A DNA stretch of 64,000 bases from Membranipora membranacea (GCA_914767715.1 OU612068.1:27776001-27840000), one strand, 5' to 3'; numbered from the stretch's first letter, positions 1 through 13,069 are shown. The notes: generated by a model from the letters alone, not told the origin. Program-made: numbers and translations.

Positions 1-2403
1 AGGATTGAAATTTCAAATGAAATGACCGATTCACCTACTCAAACATGTAATTATAGAGAAATGACATCGTGTATTTCTGAATTGAATTAATAAAAGCTAG
101 TAAAAACTAAGCGACCTAACAGTCGTTGAATTTTCTAACCTGTTTTGGATTTCTTCTTTCTATGATCAGAAGATGTGCTGGGAAGAGAATGATTTGAGCT
201 GTGTCAGCTGTCCTTTTTATATGGAAATCTGATCAGAGTTTATAACATTAAATTATAAACTAAAGACAAGATATAAATCACTATTAAGGTGGAGTCAAAA
301 TGTTCAATATCAAATTGATCTATAAATCACCTCTCAAGCACATCCTCATTTTATGGCCTGTTATTAAAAACAATCTGAAAGGACAGCTGAGACAGAAAGA
401 TGAATGGTGCAGATCATTTCCAATTCCAGCGGAGCATTTCCTTTATCACTTTATCTCGGATCAGTTTGGTTGGTTTCAGCAATGAACTAAACCTTAGTTC
501 ATTGGTTTCAGGTTATTGCCAGATTCTTGTCTTGGTTTTTCTACAATACTGAGTGCTTTATCAAGATCTCATAAAAAAGAGCAGGCCTTTTTTTAGTTTC
601 CACGTAAAATTTCATTCAATTCGATCAATCATATCCCAGAACACTCCTTATCTGAGCATAACCCATTTCCTCAGAAATATCTTCCGACAGATCTTTGTGA
701 GCCTCCCAAAAATACTATACCATTGGAATCGGATCACATTGGACATACATCATTTCCATTCTCTGCAATGTAAAAGTTATGAAAACAATGTTGATTATTT
801 TCATCTTTTTTTCGAGGAGAATGTATTTTTTGTCAGCAGAGTATATTTTATTGATCGAATCATGCTAGACATAACCTCGGAGTTTAACAGCTCAGACAAA
901 AATAAGCTGACTCGTCAGACTGTTTACTCTCCTATTACTTTTCGAAAACAAGTCATGAATTTATACCAGCTAGAGAACTAAACACCCATTACCGTCCCCT
1001 CATCACACTAGTTTTGGTTGTTTAAATTATATCTGAACCAAGATTGAAGTAAATGAGTCCAGTATCATAATCTTAAATAATTAAAAAACCAGGGCACTAA
1101 GAACTTTCCCTTTGGATTATCAGAGATTGGAAATATTGAATTAATCAGCAATCACCATCATCTACACAAGTCTGTGACAAGCGTCTTATGAGTCAGATCT
1201 TCTATCAGAGTATAACAGGTACATTTAAATGAATATGCAATGTCTCAAGGAACAATCGCCAACACAAAGCTAAGCCATCTATGGTTACTATGAAAGTGAT
1301 GCCAAGCAATTCATTACACACTCAAATCATACTGTGTAAATATTACTTTTCATTTTACTCTTTGAATAACACACCCTTGGTTTGCTGCTCGTAGTTTATA
1401 AAGGTCATAGCAATCAAGGTTTACCTAAAATTTATTATTTGTTCCATACGAACAAAACAAATAGTTATTCAACAAGCAACAAATAGTAGGCAAAGTTTAT
1501 CAGCTCATGGGTGAACTGATTATTGTGTGATAAGTAAGGTTAGGCAACAGAACCATTTAGATTGACACTTTCTGACAGGAGTGATAGAGTATACGTAGAT
1601 AGGTCAGCAGTGCGGTCAAACAAACAGAGGGAACTCTTTTAGTGTACTGCTATGAATCAGAGGTATGTATGAGCAAGGTATGAGTCAGCAAAGGCAGCAT
1701 TGTGAACATATATGGCACAGGATGCTAACTGGTCATAGATTAGTAATGCACCAGATACCAGGAATCGATGAGAGGTCAACTTTGCCTCATGTTAATTCTA
1801 CTGATGCATCAGAGTATAAACCAACAATGACCGTAGGATGGGGTATGGGTGTTTTGGATACAATGGGTCATAAACTAGATGGGATACGGTATTATTAGCT
1901 TGAGCCCCCCCCCCCCCCCCCCCCCTGCAAACTCTTACCCTCCCCGTTATATTTGTGGCTTTTAGAGGGCAACCACACTATCAATTCTATATTTCCAATA
2001 CTAACAATCAAATTTAGGGTGAGAAGAGTTATTGGTGGGGTAGACTGCTTGTTGAACCCTAAAACCGGGACACAAAAAAACTGACCATCTTGTTTGTATG
2101 ATATTAATTGGTTGCTTCTAGAATTCCTGGTGTCTCGAAACATAGACACTGGAATCTGAGAAATTTATGTTTGTGAATTTACACAATACACAAACACATT
2201 TCATACACAAATTAAAGAATAAACACTCCTTGACAAAACTCTGAATAGCAGTTCTTTGAATTATTTTACACGGCACACCTGGTTTATTACACATGATTTT
2301 GTACCAAGTACCATTGGATTTCAATTTTAGGTGTAGTAAGCTTTCATAACGGAATAAGAGCAAGCAACAAATAGTCCCGTTCAACAAATAGTAACTCTAT
2401 CCA
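1..2403. other. No recognisable gene; AT-rich flank
   Basis: Several short open frames occur here (for example 553-981 and 1665-1898 on +), but none shows a domain, convincing splice sites or codon bias, so none is called. A poly-C run lies at about 1907-1925. The only structured item is the palindromic insertion at 480-504, listed separately. Confidence 0.5.
473..511. mobile_element. 25-bp palindromic micro-insertion with 7-bp duplications
   Basis: Positions 480-504 form an inverted repeat with 10-nt arms (CAATGAACTA and its complement) around a 5-nt centre. It is flanked on both sides by the same 7 bp, GTTTCAG, at 473-479 and 505-511. A duplicated target around a perfect inverted repeat is the signature of cut-and-paste insertion, yet there is no room for internal sequence. 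A second copy of the palindrome, differing in the centre and last base, starts at about 29392 and carries the right duplication of a hAT element. Confidence 0.6.
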
Positions 2404-2472
2404 ATGGAGCCAGCGATGGAGATGCCTAATACAGTAAGAATCATGCAGTCTGAGACTAGCGTCAAACTTCAG
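2404..2472 (+). CDS. Possible 5' exon of the coiled-coil gene
   Basis: An open frame begins with ATG at 2404 (MEPAMEMPNTVRIMQS...) and ends at a possible splice donor, CAG|GTATGG, after 2472 in phase 0. The next candidate acceptor in phase 0 is TTTTAG just before 3990, where the long coiled-coil frame starts. Joining them would add 23 residues to that protein. This is inferred only from phase and splice signals; it could equally be noncoding. Confidence 0.25.
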
Positions 2473-3989
2473 GTATGGTAAAAAATGTACAATTTAGTTC
2501 ACTTAAAATCAGCGTATATGTCGGTTTGACTGCTTTAACATGAAGCAGCATAGGAGTTGTAAATGTAAACTTGTTTGGCATTGGCATCATAGAGCACCTG
2601 CCAACTTTGCCAACTCGGTATATTACTCATAAGCAACAACCAATTTCTGGAAGAAGAGAAATTTCCTTGGGTACAACACTACAAACACTTTCTTTTGTTT
2701 CCCAAAATACATTCTTTCTAAAACATGACAACCTACTCAGTTCATCAAAAGTAAGTTAGGTCTGAGTGCACTGTTTCACAGTAGATCAATGGGAGTAATT
2801 GTGACAGATTTAGTATCCATAGTCTTTGTAGTCAATGATTATCACTGGATAGAGTTGATTTCTCAGCTTCTGAAGAATAGTGAAGACAATTTTAGGGAAA
2901 TACCAGCTAGATTTTGAACGAGAGTACAAATACAAACTGCCGGTGCAACAGCGAGTTTTAGAAAATCCAGTGCCAAAAATGATGCAATAAAGTAGAATAA
3001 TGTCAGAAAAGAAGTAAAAATGGGCAGAAACTGGAAAAGCTTTTGAATTGGTTTTGAAGGACTTGGGTCTTTGATATTCACTACCAATGTTTCCATGCTT
3101 GCGTGTTAATAATAACATCATGCTCTACTGGCTGTTAACATCTTATGTGCCGCCGTATCCTATTATCTGATAAGTTTACACGGCATCGGCCTTACAAATG
3201 TGAGCACCTTTATGTATAATCATAAAAATAAAGCCATCTCCCATTGTATCAGTCATTTTAACCAACCGTCTGTATAGGACGTTTTATCAGTAGAATATCT
3301 TGCAGTTCACAGGAAAACAGACAAATTTTGAAGTACAGGCGTAATGACACTGTCTAGGTTAAATAAATTACATGATCATATCTGTGACATGGATGTCATG
3401 ATGGTGAGCCAGTAACTATACATTCCTGCATCCGACTGTTACACTGGTGATATAATTAAAGCATTGGTATTCAATGTAACAGAATACGTGTTTGGTTTGA
3501 CAATTCTGTTGAGTGTACCTGAAGTTTTCCCCAATATTCCGATATCTGAGATAAAAGTACTGTTGTGTCTGAAGGGAAGCAGCACTTAGTGGTCTATTCA
3601 AACTCTCAGTTTGCTGACATAATACAGCATCAAAAGGATATCATGTACAATATTTACTTATGCCTGTGGTGAAAGAATGATGTTACAGGACAGCAGAATT
3701 TGTTCATTAGAAAGCACTGGCATCATAATAATGTCCTCGATAATTTAATTTCCTTGACTTTTAAATCTGCTTTCAACTCATTCTTCTCTTAGTAAACTTT
3801 AGACAGATATTGCTGCCAAAGCAGTGACACATGACCTTAGATTTTAATACCTATTGATAAACTAATTCCTTAATTTACGCAATCATTGAGTATTTACAAT
3901 TCTGATTATACCCTTGGGTGTTAACAGTGAAAATTTAATTCTCACTGAGAGAGCATAGCCTTAACTGATCAGCTTTCGGCTGATTTTAG
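2473..3989. other. No gene seen; possible intron or promoter region
   Basis: Short frames on both strands only. If the 2404-2472 exon is real this is an intron; otherwise it is the promoter side of the coiled-coil gene. A pyrimidine-rich stretch and TTTTAG precede 3990. Confidence 0.4.
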
Positions 3990-5411
3990 ATGAGGTTGGC
4001 GATAATGGCTGAAGAGGAGAGATATAATGTAATGAGAAAGCAGATAGAATTATTCAGCGATAAGGTGAAGCTATGCCAGTCATCTTACTCAGCGCAGCTA
4101 GCTGAAAGCATGCTGTCACAGATTACCGATAGAGACGGTAAACACATCGACACAGTGTATAGATTGAGACAGTATGTCAAGTCTCTTTCGGCAGTCGAAA
4201 CAAGACAGTCTCAACCAGCAGTGTTCGCTGTCTGGTATCTTAAAAACTTACAGTATCTGAAGGAACTCAAAACAAACTTTGATGAGAGGATCTATATAAC
4301 ACTTACAAAGCTGTACCAGGTACAGCAAACTGAGGAACAAAGCATTATGGGTTATGATGGTGGCACGCAGCTCAGTTTTAGGAGCTCCGGTAGTGACCAC
4401 ATGGGAATGAGGGCACCAAGCGCAGCATCAGTACTAAGATTTAAAGACGATTTACCAGAGGTCAAGGACTTGTATGACTTCACAGAGATAGATAATGTGT
4501 CAAAACGGCTAAGTTATTTACGACAACGCTGGCAGCTCTTACTCGAAGATGAGGATGAGATATCTAATACCTTATTTTCATACAATAGCTTACCTCAGCT
4601 GACACCAAGGTGCCCCAAACAAATGGTGAACTTACTTAGATTAGTACCTGATATCTTACTTAAGTGTGGGAACGCTGCCACCCTCGCCCATCAGTGGCTT
4701 CAAAGTGCGGGTACTAAGGCTATAGATCCACAGACTAAACACGACAAGCTCGAAAGAGTGAAATCAGTGTTGACGGAGAGGTTAACAGGCTTGAGCAATG
4801 ATATTAAAACAGGGGAGCAGGAGTTAGAGCATGAGTCTGGTGATCTCGAGATGCTGACGGATAGAGAAGAGAGAGCCAATGAGATCATGTCTAAGACTCA
4901 TGAAATAGATACGAGGCTACAACAGATGAAGGCCGAGATTAGTCAGCTTGGCTCACAATGCAGACAGCTTCTACAACAGCATGCTGCCGCAACCGATACT
5001 TGCGAGGAGAATCAGATCAGACAGGAGAAGCAGCGGTTAGAATTGAGAATACACAAACTCAGGCAAGAGGTTGATCTGCATCTCTATGAGAAAAACTTAA
5101 TGAATGAGGATTTAAAATTAGAACTGGAGGTTAAGCCGTGTATGATAAGATTAACTGATCACATACAGGAGAAATGTGAAAGTCTAGAACAGACAATCGA
5201 TAAGAAGCGCTCAGAAAAACATCAGGTGGAGTCAGCATTATTACCAGTCATAGCTGACACTAAGAAAATGCAAGCTGAGATCTCCCGTACAAACAGTGTC
5301 AACTCGACCCCTCAGCATAGTACATTGGGGTCGGGAGGTGCTGAGGCTATGCGACAAGGTGACAACAGACATTACGAAAATCCTCATAAAACTCTCATGG
5401 CGAACCGATGA
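3990..5411 (+). CDS. Coiled-coil protein, function unknown
   Basis: A single uninterrupted frame of 473 codons, the longest in the window. I do not recognise the family. Residues 1-130 look helical (MAEEERYNVMRKQIELFSDK near the start). A Ser/Gly-rich linker lies near 125-145, followed by a mixed region to about 245. From about 250 to 435 the sequence is dominated by Glu, Gln, Lys, Leu and Arg in heptad-like spacing (RLQQMKAEISQLGSQCRQLL), typical of a long coiled coil. The tail is polar and Ser/Thr-rich. ATG is at 3990; a second in-frame ATG at 4005 (GATAATGGCT) is an equally good start, and a splice acceptor just before 3990 leaves room for an upstream exon. The lack of introns contrasts with every other gene here. 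It runs convergent with MAD1, 0.7 kb away. Structural or cytoskeletal roles are possible but unsupported. Confidence 0.75.
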   Translation: MRLAIMAEEERYNVMRKQIELFSDKVKLCQSSYSAQLAESMLSQITDRDGKHIDTVYRLRQYVKSLSAVETRQSQPAVFAVWYLKNLQYLKELKTNFDERIYITLTKLYQVQQTEEQSIMGYDGGTQLSFRSSGSDHMGMRAPSAASVLRFKDDLPEVKDLYDFTEIDNVSKRLSYLRQRWQLLLEDEDEISNTLFSYNSLPQLTPRCPKQMVNLLRLVPDILLKCGNAATLAHQWLQSAGTKAIDPQTKHDKLERVKSVLTERLTGLSNDIKTGEQELEHESGDLEMLTDREERANEIMSKTHEIDTRLQQMKAEISQLGSQCRQLLQQHAAATDTCEENQIRQEKQRLELRIHKLRQEVDLHLYEKNLMNEDLKLELEVKPCMIRLTDHIQEKCESLEQTIDKKRSEKHQVESALLPVIADTKKMQAEISRTNSVNSTPQHSTLGSGGAEAMRQGDNRHYENPHKTLMANR

Positions 5412-6109
5412 CCTCTACTATTTTTTTATAAAACTGTCTGTGACATCCTCAAAAATCATAGACTATGGCCTTAGTGCAACTCCTTCATGTCTATCAACTG
5501 TTTCTATTTTATATGATAGTATTGGCAATGGCAAAGATATCAGTAGCAAGAAAGTGCTAGGAGCTAATTTATTGGAAAACTGAATAATAAAAAAGTATGT
5601 ATAGCAATGCTTTATGAATTGCATGAATATAAGATTAGCTTGATCACTTCCCACTCATAACCTTATAGGGGTCAGGCACTCGGGGCTGACTGTTTTTACA
5701 AAATTTACATCTTTAGGGTCATAGTAGGTACCATAGTGGTATAAAGTCTCAGGTCACATGACCAAATGACCAATCATAACTACATAAGCTGAGATGCCCT
5801 TTTTAGGTATCTGTAACAACAATCCTGTATCAATTTGACGAATTGATTACCATGGCGAAAATAAATTTACATTTTCTTGCATAAGTTGCTGGAGCTACGC
5901 AAACATGCCTGCCAACTTGCACCTTCCTCTTCCTTGATTAAAGGTGTATCAATATGCATCAGCTTGAGTATGCATAAAAAACTGCTGTAGTAGTTTGGGC
6001 TCACATGCATTCAGGGTCACAGAGTTGTTTGCATATGTATATATTGACAAAAAATATTAATTCTTGTTGACTACATAATGACAGCCCATCCTTTTCCTGC
6101 TGAATAAAT

Positions 6110-9100
6110 CTACATCATTGTTTGCTGTTTATATAAATCTAATGTTAGACTACTGAGAAATACCGGAATAGAGTTCTGACTGTATAAATGTTCTTCTGCT
6201 AACTCTGTGAGCGTGGAGGCATAATCTGTCTCCAGTAGCTGCAAGTCTCCATCGCTTGTCTCCTTAAAACAAATATGACAGCAGCAATAACTAAATGCTG
6301 ATCATATCTCATAACAAGTCAAAGTCAACTGAACTTTATACGAATGTCAAAGATGGAGAATGTCAGCAAATAGGAAGAGGATGAACCAAAATAGAAACAG
6401 TAAGGATTAAATAAAAATTCACAATTCACAAAAATCCAGGTATTTTCGATTTCAAGTACTCTATGACCATGAAGGAAGTAAAGGAAATAACAAGATGATA
6501 TAAATCTTTTCCATAATTCATAATTCATTTTTTTGGCACTATGACTTTTTAACCAGTACACAGTAATAAGTTTATATTGTATACGGCCAAAAACCGCTTT
6601 GCTTCTCACATTAATTTTCTGAACAGGTTTGACCGATGAAGGCTGTTAGGGTGATTTTTTGGAAGGATAACAAGGCGCGTGACTCTCCAGGTGGTGGGTG
6701 AGCCAAAATAGTACATTCAGTCCGTTAGAGCAGTAAAAATATAGCATACATCACCATACATCAGAGAGTCATAATTGTACTGAGATATCAAACGCTGTTA
6801 CTTCCCCACTTTTAACTTCAAGTGACTATCAATAATTCATTATGAGCATTACAATTTAATTCAAGCATGAAAAAGAATGAAAAACTAAACACTTCAATGA
6901 TATTTATACTAATGAACCTAAGTTTAGTATTTATCACATATGGTACAATTGTACACTTACATTAAATAATAGAAAGTCCTCTGGAGAGTTACAGTACATA
7001 TTCATTAGCTTATACTGATGATTCTGAGGTATATCTATCCTATAACCTGTCATTCTGTACACCACCTGTCTGAACTCTTTAGATGTGTTACTGAAAACCT
7101 CCAACATCCTCTTACTTTTCATCTCCGCTTCTGACAATCTCTTCTTTACCTCTACAATACATTCCAATAAAAATGTTAATAAAAAAGTCGCAATTGCAGT
7201 CTACAAGATCAAAGATTTATTGAAAAGACATCACAATGCTAGTTTCAAGGTTTTATTGACAAGTCATGGCAATGCTACTGCTGCCAAATAAGTACCTTAA
7301 CAGTATTGACAGCAATGATGAACAAGTACTCGCGTTAAAAACGTCAGATAAATATTCCAACCTGCCAGCTCTTTGCTCTCTTGAGCTGAAGGATTAATCA
7401 GATTTGCCTCCACCTGTGCGGTGATATTATGAGCATCAGCCAGATTAGATTCCAAGACTTTGATTCTCTCTCTCAGCTTCATATTATCCTCTCTAAGTAA
7501 CCTAACCTCCTCAGCTCGGCTGCTCTGTGCTACAGAGACTGGGTTCATCCTAAGGTGTACTACCTTTGTCTTTGTCGGATCATAATCACCCTGAAAAATA
7601 AAAAAGCAACCATTTGTATACGATTTGAAAGAATATTTACTTTTAAGTCTTAAAAGTTGTCTACTCATTGCATATTTGTTTAAAGGAGAGGATAACTTGA
7701 AGTTTTGAACACATTCCCTCCACAAAGCTATATTATTAATATTACCTGCATATTCCTCTGTTCGATTCTAGCCTCCAGTATTTCTTTTTCCTCTGTGATT
7801 TTCTCACAATGTCTCTCCAGCTGCTCTATTTTCTGTCTTAATTCCAGTAACTGTGATTGGTCGACTTTGTCAGCTGTTGTTGAGTCATTCAAAGCATCAT
7901 TTGGGGTCTGATTGGATAGTCTTTCTTCTAACTGTCATCAAAAGAAAACCAATGTCAATCCAGTTTCCTCAAGTCCAAGTTTTGATCGATCTATATCTTG
8001 TACGATTTGTGCATATTATGATGCAGTGAAGCCACAGTTTATATACTTTATAGAATGAAACCTGTATGTTAAAATGATGCTTGATGTCTCAGAGTATTTG
8101 CCCTGTTTCCTCAAGTGTACAAAGAATTTGATTCGACGCTGCATTTTGTCATATACATCCGATTTATATCATGAACATGAGCAGGCTATCTATTCGTTTA
8201 TTATGTAATTTGGTAGAATATATTTTATGTACAGAAATTTAAAACTAGATTAGACTCATTCGGTAGGCAATTTCCATGCACAAGGTCTAACTGATTTCAG
8301 CGTTACAAATGAACTCCATAGTTGTGATATTTGTATTTGGAAATATCTATGCATCTATGATAGTTCTGAACCTTACTTGTGTGACTGTCTGTTTGAGCAT
8401 AAGATTCTCGTGTTCTCTACTCTGTATATCCTTCTCCAGCTGATCGTTAACCTTTATGTAATTATTAACTGTAATCTGGAGCTGTGTGGCCTTGTCTGTA
8501 CTGTGGGAGACAACTTCTCTTGTCACATCGCAGTCATAGGACTCCAAAATCTTCTTATAACCATCCCTTTCCTTACATAAGAAAACATGTAAATCAACAC
8601 AGCCATAAGCGACGGAAATCTGAATTCAAAAGTGCTGAGGCTGTTCTTGATCGTAATTGCAATAGATCAGTGATACATTAATGATGAGCACATGGTACAA
8701 CAGTTTATGTAGTCACACTATTTTTTCTACAACAATTATAAGTAAAAGTAAAGACATTTTCATTGTGTTAATTGTACTATGACATCATCACCCACTGTTC
8801 GTACCTTGGTGAGAAGGAATACTTTTCTCTGCAGCCTCTCTATCTGTTTAGTTTTATTGTCTCCCTCGTCTCCAGCGCCAGAGAGCTTACACTTCAGAGA
8901 GGAACGTGAACTCTCTAACTCTTCTACTTTACTCTCTAAATATCTGTTCCTGTAAGAGGACAGCAGGATAAAAATATAGAGGAGCTAACTGTTCATTTAG
9001 TCTACTATAAGACAGGATGCTTTTATGCGAGTGTGCATGTCAAATAAAGAATCTAGCTCGGTAAGACTGTTCTACAGATATTCTGCACAATCATGTTGTT

Positions 9101-12100
9101 AGTGTTCTCTCACATTAAAAAGGTAATATGTAGTTTTAAGTTAATTTCACCTCCTTTGTACCATGAGATTTTTAATAGTGTACACCTGTAACCAGCAAGA
9201 AATCACCGATCATCACTGACAGTCTGATGTTTTGATGAGAATTTAGTTTTGTCATTGGTCAGGACAGACTATTTCTGATTGAGCTCAGAGATCACACTTA
9301 CCTTGATTTTAGCTCACCAAGATTCTCGAGCATCACAGCCTCCTTCTCCTGAGCCTCTCTTAGTCTCACTACTGTATCCTCTGGTATCCTGATCAACGAA
9401 AAACAATGTTTGTTAATACAACAATGATAACCGAATGTGACCAGACAGCAGGAAAGCTGAGCAAATGCAAGAGCTTTACATGCCTAGAACCCACCACTGT
9501 ACATTATAACTACTCTAATGTTCAACTACAATATAAAAGAAAAAAATCATCAACAAATCTGGGCCAGTACTGTACAGAACAGTACACCCACAACATTGAG
9601 ATCATCAACTTATCAACGGGAAAATTGACTTACTGCCTCTGTTGTAGCTCAGTCAGCTTCGCCACGAAACTCTAAAATAGGGAAGTAACGTAAAATACAG
9701 ACACAGAAAAGTATGTATTCACAATAAACATAATTTAGGATATGTATTGGTATAGTGCATGTATGCACATTTATTGACGGAATCCTGCAGAAAAGAAAAA
9801 ACTGCCTTAGAAGGTTATGCATTGCTCTGTACTTAACTCAAAGACTGATGGTCAAGCTATACACTAATAATTGTCTTTTTGTGCCAGGTCCCATACGCTT
9901 TGACTTATATTATATTACATGGACTCGTGCAGTTTTGGCCAGGACACTAGTAGAAATGACCTCAATTTGTCGGCTTAAATATAACACATAGACCGTGGGT
10001 CCTAGTGTTAACTGACAAATATAGGGTGGAAACTTTGTTGGTTCACTTTTGAAAAAAGCTAGAATTAACTCTAAGAGTTATAATTTTATACAGAAAAATT
10101 ATTGCCCCTCTAAGAGTGGAATGCCAGTGTAATATCCCCACGGCGCAAAAAAATCAGTGTCCCCTCTCTATATCCTTACTTGTAATATCCCTTGACGTAA
10201 TGTACTCCATAAGTCTATATTGATACCTTGTTTGATTCCTGTTTTACATACAAAGATGGCTGGATGCTTACCTCATTTTCTACTTGAAGTTGTGCCACCT
10301 TATCCTGGAGACTCTCATAGTTGTCAGTCTTTCTTTTCATTGTCTGAACTTCTTCTTTCATAATTTCAACATTCTCAATGGTAGCTCTGTTAATGAGAAG
10401 AGCCAAGCAATCACGCAAAAGTTGAGCTTTCTCAAAAGTGTGACCATAACTGTTATATAGATTAAAACTGAGCAGAACACATCAACTACAAACTAGCACT
10501 GCACAGAGTCTAGGATTTTTCATGTTGATTTTTTGTTATTCAATGTTTTATTCAGCCTTTTAAATTTAGACTGATTTTCTTCAAATTGTGTATAGTACGA
10601 GGCATCTACAGTCGACTTACTTGTAATATTGGACTTGTTTGTTGAGTTTCTTATTCTCCTCAGTGATTTTGCTAAGCTTAGCTAGATCCTGTTTCCTAGC
10701 AGACATGACTAACATATCATCCTGATATCTCTCTAGTTCAGACTCGAGCCGTTTGACTCTATCCTCTGCCTCTACAGCTCGAGTCTTCCACTCCTCTGAC
10801 TCTGAACTACTTGATAACGAGTCATTTAGCTTCCTGGTGAAAAGAAATTTTGCTTAATATTTCCCATAAATCATCAGGATCATGATAGTACGAAAGCTGT
10901 TCATACATTTCCTAGGAGTAATTCAGCCATTTAAGCCTTGTAAGCTCATTTACATAACACAAAAACTCAAATGTCACATCATGTCTTTCTCGTTTGTCTA
11001 CATGTATAGCAGGTGCATGTTGATCTCAATTAATAATTATAAGAAACCTTTTTTCTGATGCTTAAATTCATGCTTACTTTTTGAGCTCTGTGTATAGTTC
11101 TTTGACTTGAGTAAGCTCACTATTGGCTACAGATAGATCAGCTTGTTGACTGAGTAGTTTATTTCTTAGCTCTCTACACTTGGCCTTCTGCTCATCTAGT
11201 TGCTGTAAAATCAATGCATATGAGCTGTGAAAGAGGTTTGTTGACTTGCTGTTGGTTGCGGCGGGATGATCACCTGGTTATCTAACGCAAACAAAGAGCA
11301 TATCCTACCTTAGTGTTTAAAAACTCCATTTCCATATCACGTTTCTGAAGTCGGCGTATTTTCTCATCATATACTCGTCTGACGTGAGCGAGGGTCGCTC
11401 TCTCCTCTATCAGCTCAGACTCACACAACTCCTGTCTGTGTAAGACTCGGTCATGTGATGTCTTTAGTACTGAGTAACCTCTCAACTCCCTCTGAAAGAA
11501 AACAGAGCATTAGAGTTGTTAATCAGATAAAGCATTAGGACTGTTCATAACAAAGACCAAAAACAAGGTAATATTATGCAATTATCACACTGAAACTGTA
11601 TAGAAATGGCGATAGTAATGAGTATGTTAGTTTTGTTTAGGTAGTGGTGATTCACTGATAAACCATTTCAGTTGTAATTATGGCCTATCGTCTCAAGATC
11701 AGTTAAATCTGAAACCAAAGAACTCCCTCTTCATTGCTGAAACACTCTATATCTCAAACAATAGTTGATTTAAGCTGTGCCAAACATCACTGTATGATCT
11801 TACGTCATGTAGTCGCTTGAGTTCAGAGATCTCTCGCTCATGTAGTATAGTCTGTTCTTTCAGTTCAGTTTCTGTGTTGGTAAGCTGTGATTCAAGCATA
11901 CCTATTCTACTCTTACAGTACATCAGGTTGGTTTTCACACTTAGCGCATCAGCATCTACAACAAGCAAGAAATGGGTAACGGCTCTTTGTGTGCTTTTGA
12001 ATCCATATCAATTCATCAGAAAAAAAAAAACTACAAAATAGTGTTTAATATTTTTATATAAGACTGATGGGCTGTCCACAGTCAAGCTGTGTCATTGCAA

Positions 12101-12285
12101 TATGGGTAAACCAGTCTCAGCTTACCTCTATTATATGACTGGTTCACAGAGGATGCTTGTGAAGCATCTAGAAGGCTAGTATCAGATATATCTAATCTAG
12201 ATCTCTTCCTGTTGTCATCACTAGATATAAACCTCTGAAATGTCTTTTTCATGTCAATAATAGCTGTATTATCATCAGGATCCAT
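6110..12285 (-). CDS. MAD1L1: Mitotic spindle assembly checkpoint protein MAD1
   Basis: Fourteen exons join in frame to 723 codons, close to human MAD1 (718): 12285-12126, 11955-11804, 11491-11309, 11202-11078, 10833-10621, 10386-10272, 9671-9634, 9388-9302, 8949-8805, 8571-8377, 7931-7746, 7590-7362, 7151-6961, 6262-6110. All introns are GT..AG. MAD1 is a kinetochore and nuclear-envelope coiled-coil scaffold that recruits and converts MAD2. Residues about 60-600 are coiled coil. LQRKVFLLTKERDGYKKILE resembles the matching part of vertebrate MAD1. The MAD2-interaction motif is at about 540-550 (KTKVVHLRMNP). The C-terminal RWD-like head is clear (YRMTGYRIDIPQNHQYKLMN; IPVFLSSLTLDLY). The usual R-L-K motif for Bub1 binding reads R-M-L at about 624-626. 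The start codon follows an AG acceptor at about 12312, so the first exon is probably noncoding. Divergent from ZC3H3. Confidence 0.95.
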
Positions 12286-12370
12286 GATGTTGCTGGTTGA
12301 ATCTCTAACAGCTACAAGAAAAATGGGTATGACTAGAGACAAGAGGACTGATTTGGCTCACATTTGTCAA

Positions 12371-12499
12371 TCAATACGGATTTCGGACTGGATTGGTCTC
12401 TTGAAGCGATCGATGGCTGCATCATCGTCTAAATCATTTAGACGATGATGCAGCCATCGATCGCTTCAAGAGACCAATCCAGTCCGAAATCCGTATTGA
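12371..12499. repeat. 129-bp perfect palindrome, 1-nt centre
   Basis: Two 64-nt arms (12371-12434 and 12436-12499) are exact reverse complements around a single C at 12435. It sits just upstream of the first MAD1 coding exon, in what is probably the 5' UTR intron or promoter. No target duplication is visible. One arm, read from about 12437, gives a plausible-looking peptide (LDDDAAIDRFKRPIQSEIRI), which suggests the arm derives from coding DNA. Perfect identity means the structure is recent or is an assembly fold-back artefact. Confidence 0.9.
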
Positions 12500-13069
12500 A
12501 TAGCTGTATGTATGAAGACTTTTAACTTTTATCCAGAATATTGAAAGAATAAACTGATGATGCAATGGTAACATTGCAGGTACTCATATAGCAAGTCTTG
12601 AATAGCTTGTCCAGGAATGCTTGAATTCATCTACCATCAGAGCAGGGAGAATCTGATCAGAGCAAGGAACTCTGGACTCTGGTCTGAGGATTTATTTATC
12701 TAATTCCTACCACTAATGAAGTCTTTTGCACCAACAGCACTTTCTGAAAACAAGCTCTTCTTTATTTTTGTAACCAGTACTGACTACACAAGTAGAGGCT
12801 TAGGACCTTAGTCGCCCTGAGAGGGAATTGCATGAATGAATATTGATTTGATGAATTCATTTTAGCTATATCTTTCTAGCTTAACTAACAATACTTGGTG
12901 TACTGTATGACTCATAAACCTCAAAGTCAGTACATTAATGTTAAATACATACATAGTATTGCTTTCTAATTATCATCCAAATAAAGCAAGTCTGCGTCCT
13001 CAAAGCTGAAAGTATCACTCAGGTTCTAGTTTTTGCAAATTATTTGCTCAAAAAGTGAAATGAAACTTT
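12500..13069. other. No gene seen; MAD1-ZC3H3 intergenic
   Basis: AT-rich sequence between the palindrome and the TIR element, with no open frame of note. It should contain the MAD1 promoter, but no core promoter motif stands out. Confidence 0.4.

Noticed and set aside
300-981. Frames 300-485 and 553-981 as genes
   Set aside because: AT-driven open frames without splice context, motifs or protein-like composition.
12251-12448. 65-codon plus-strand frame
   Set aside because: Antisense to MAD1 exon 1 and half of the palindrome.
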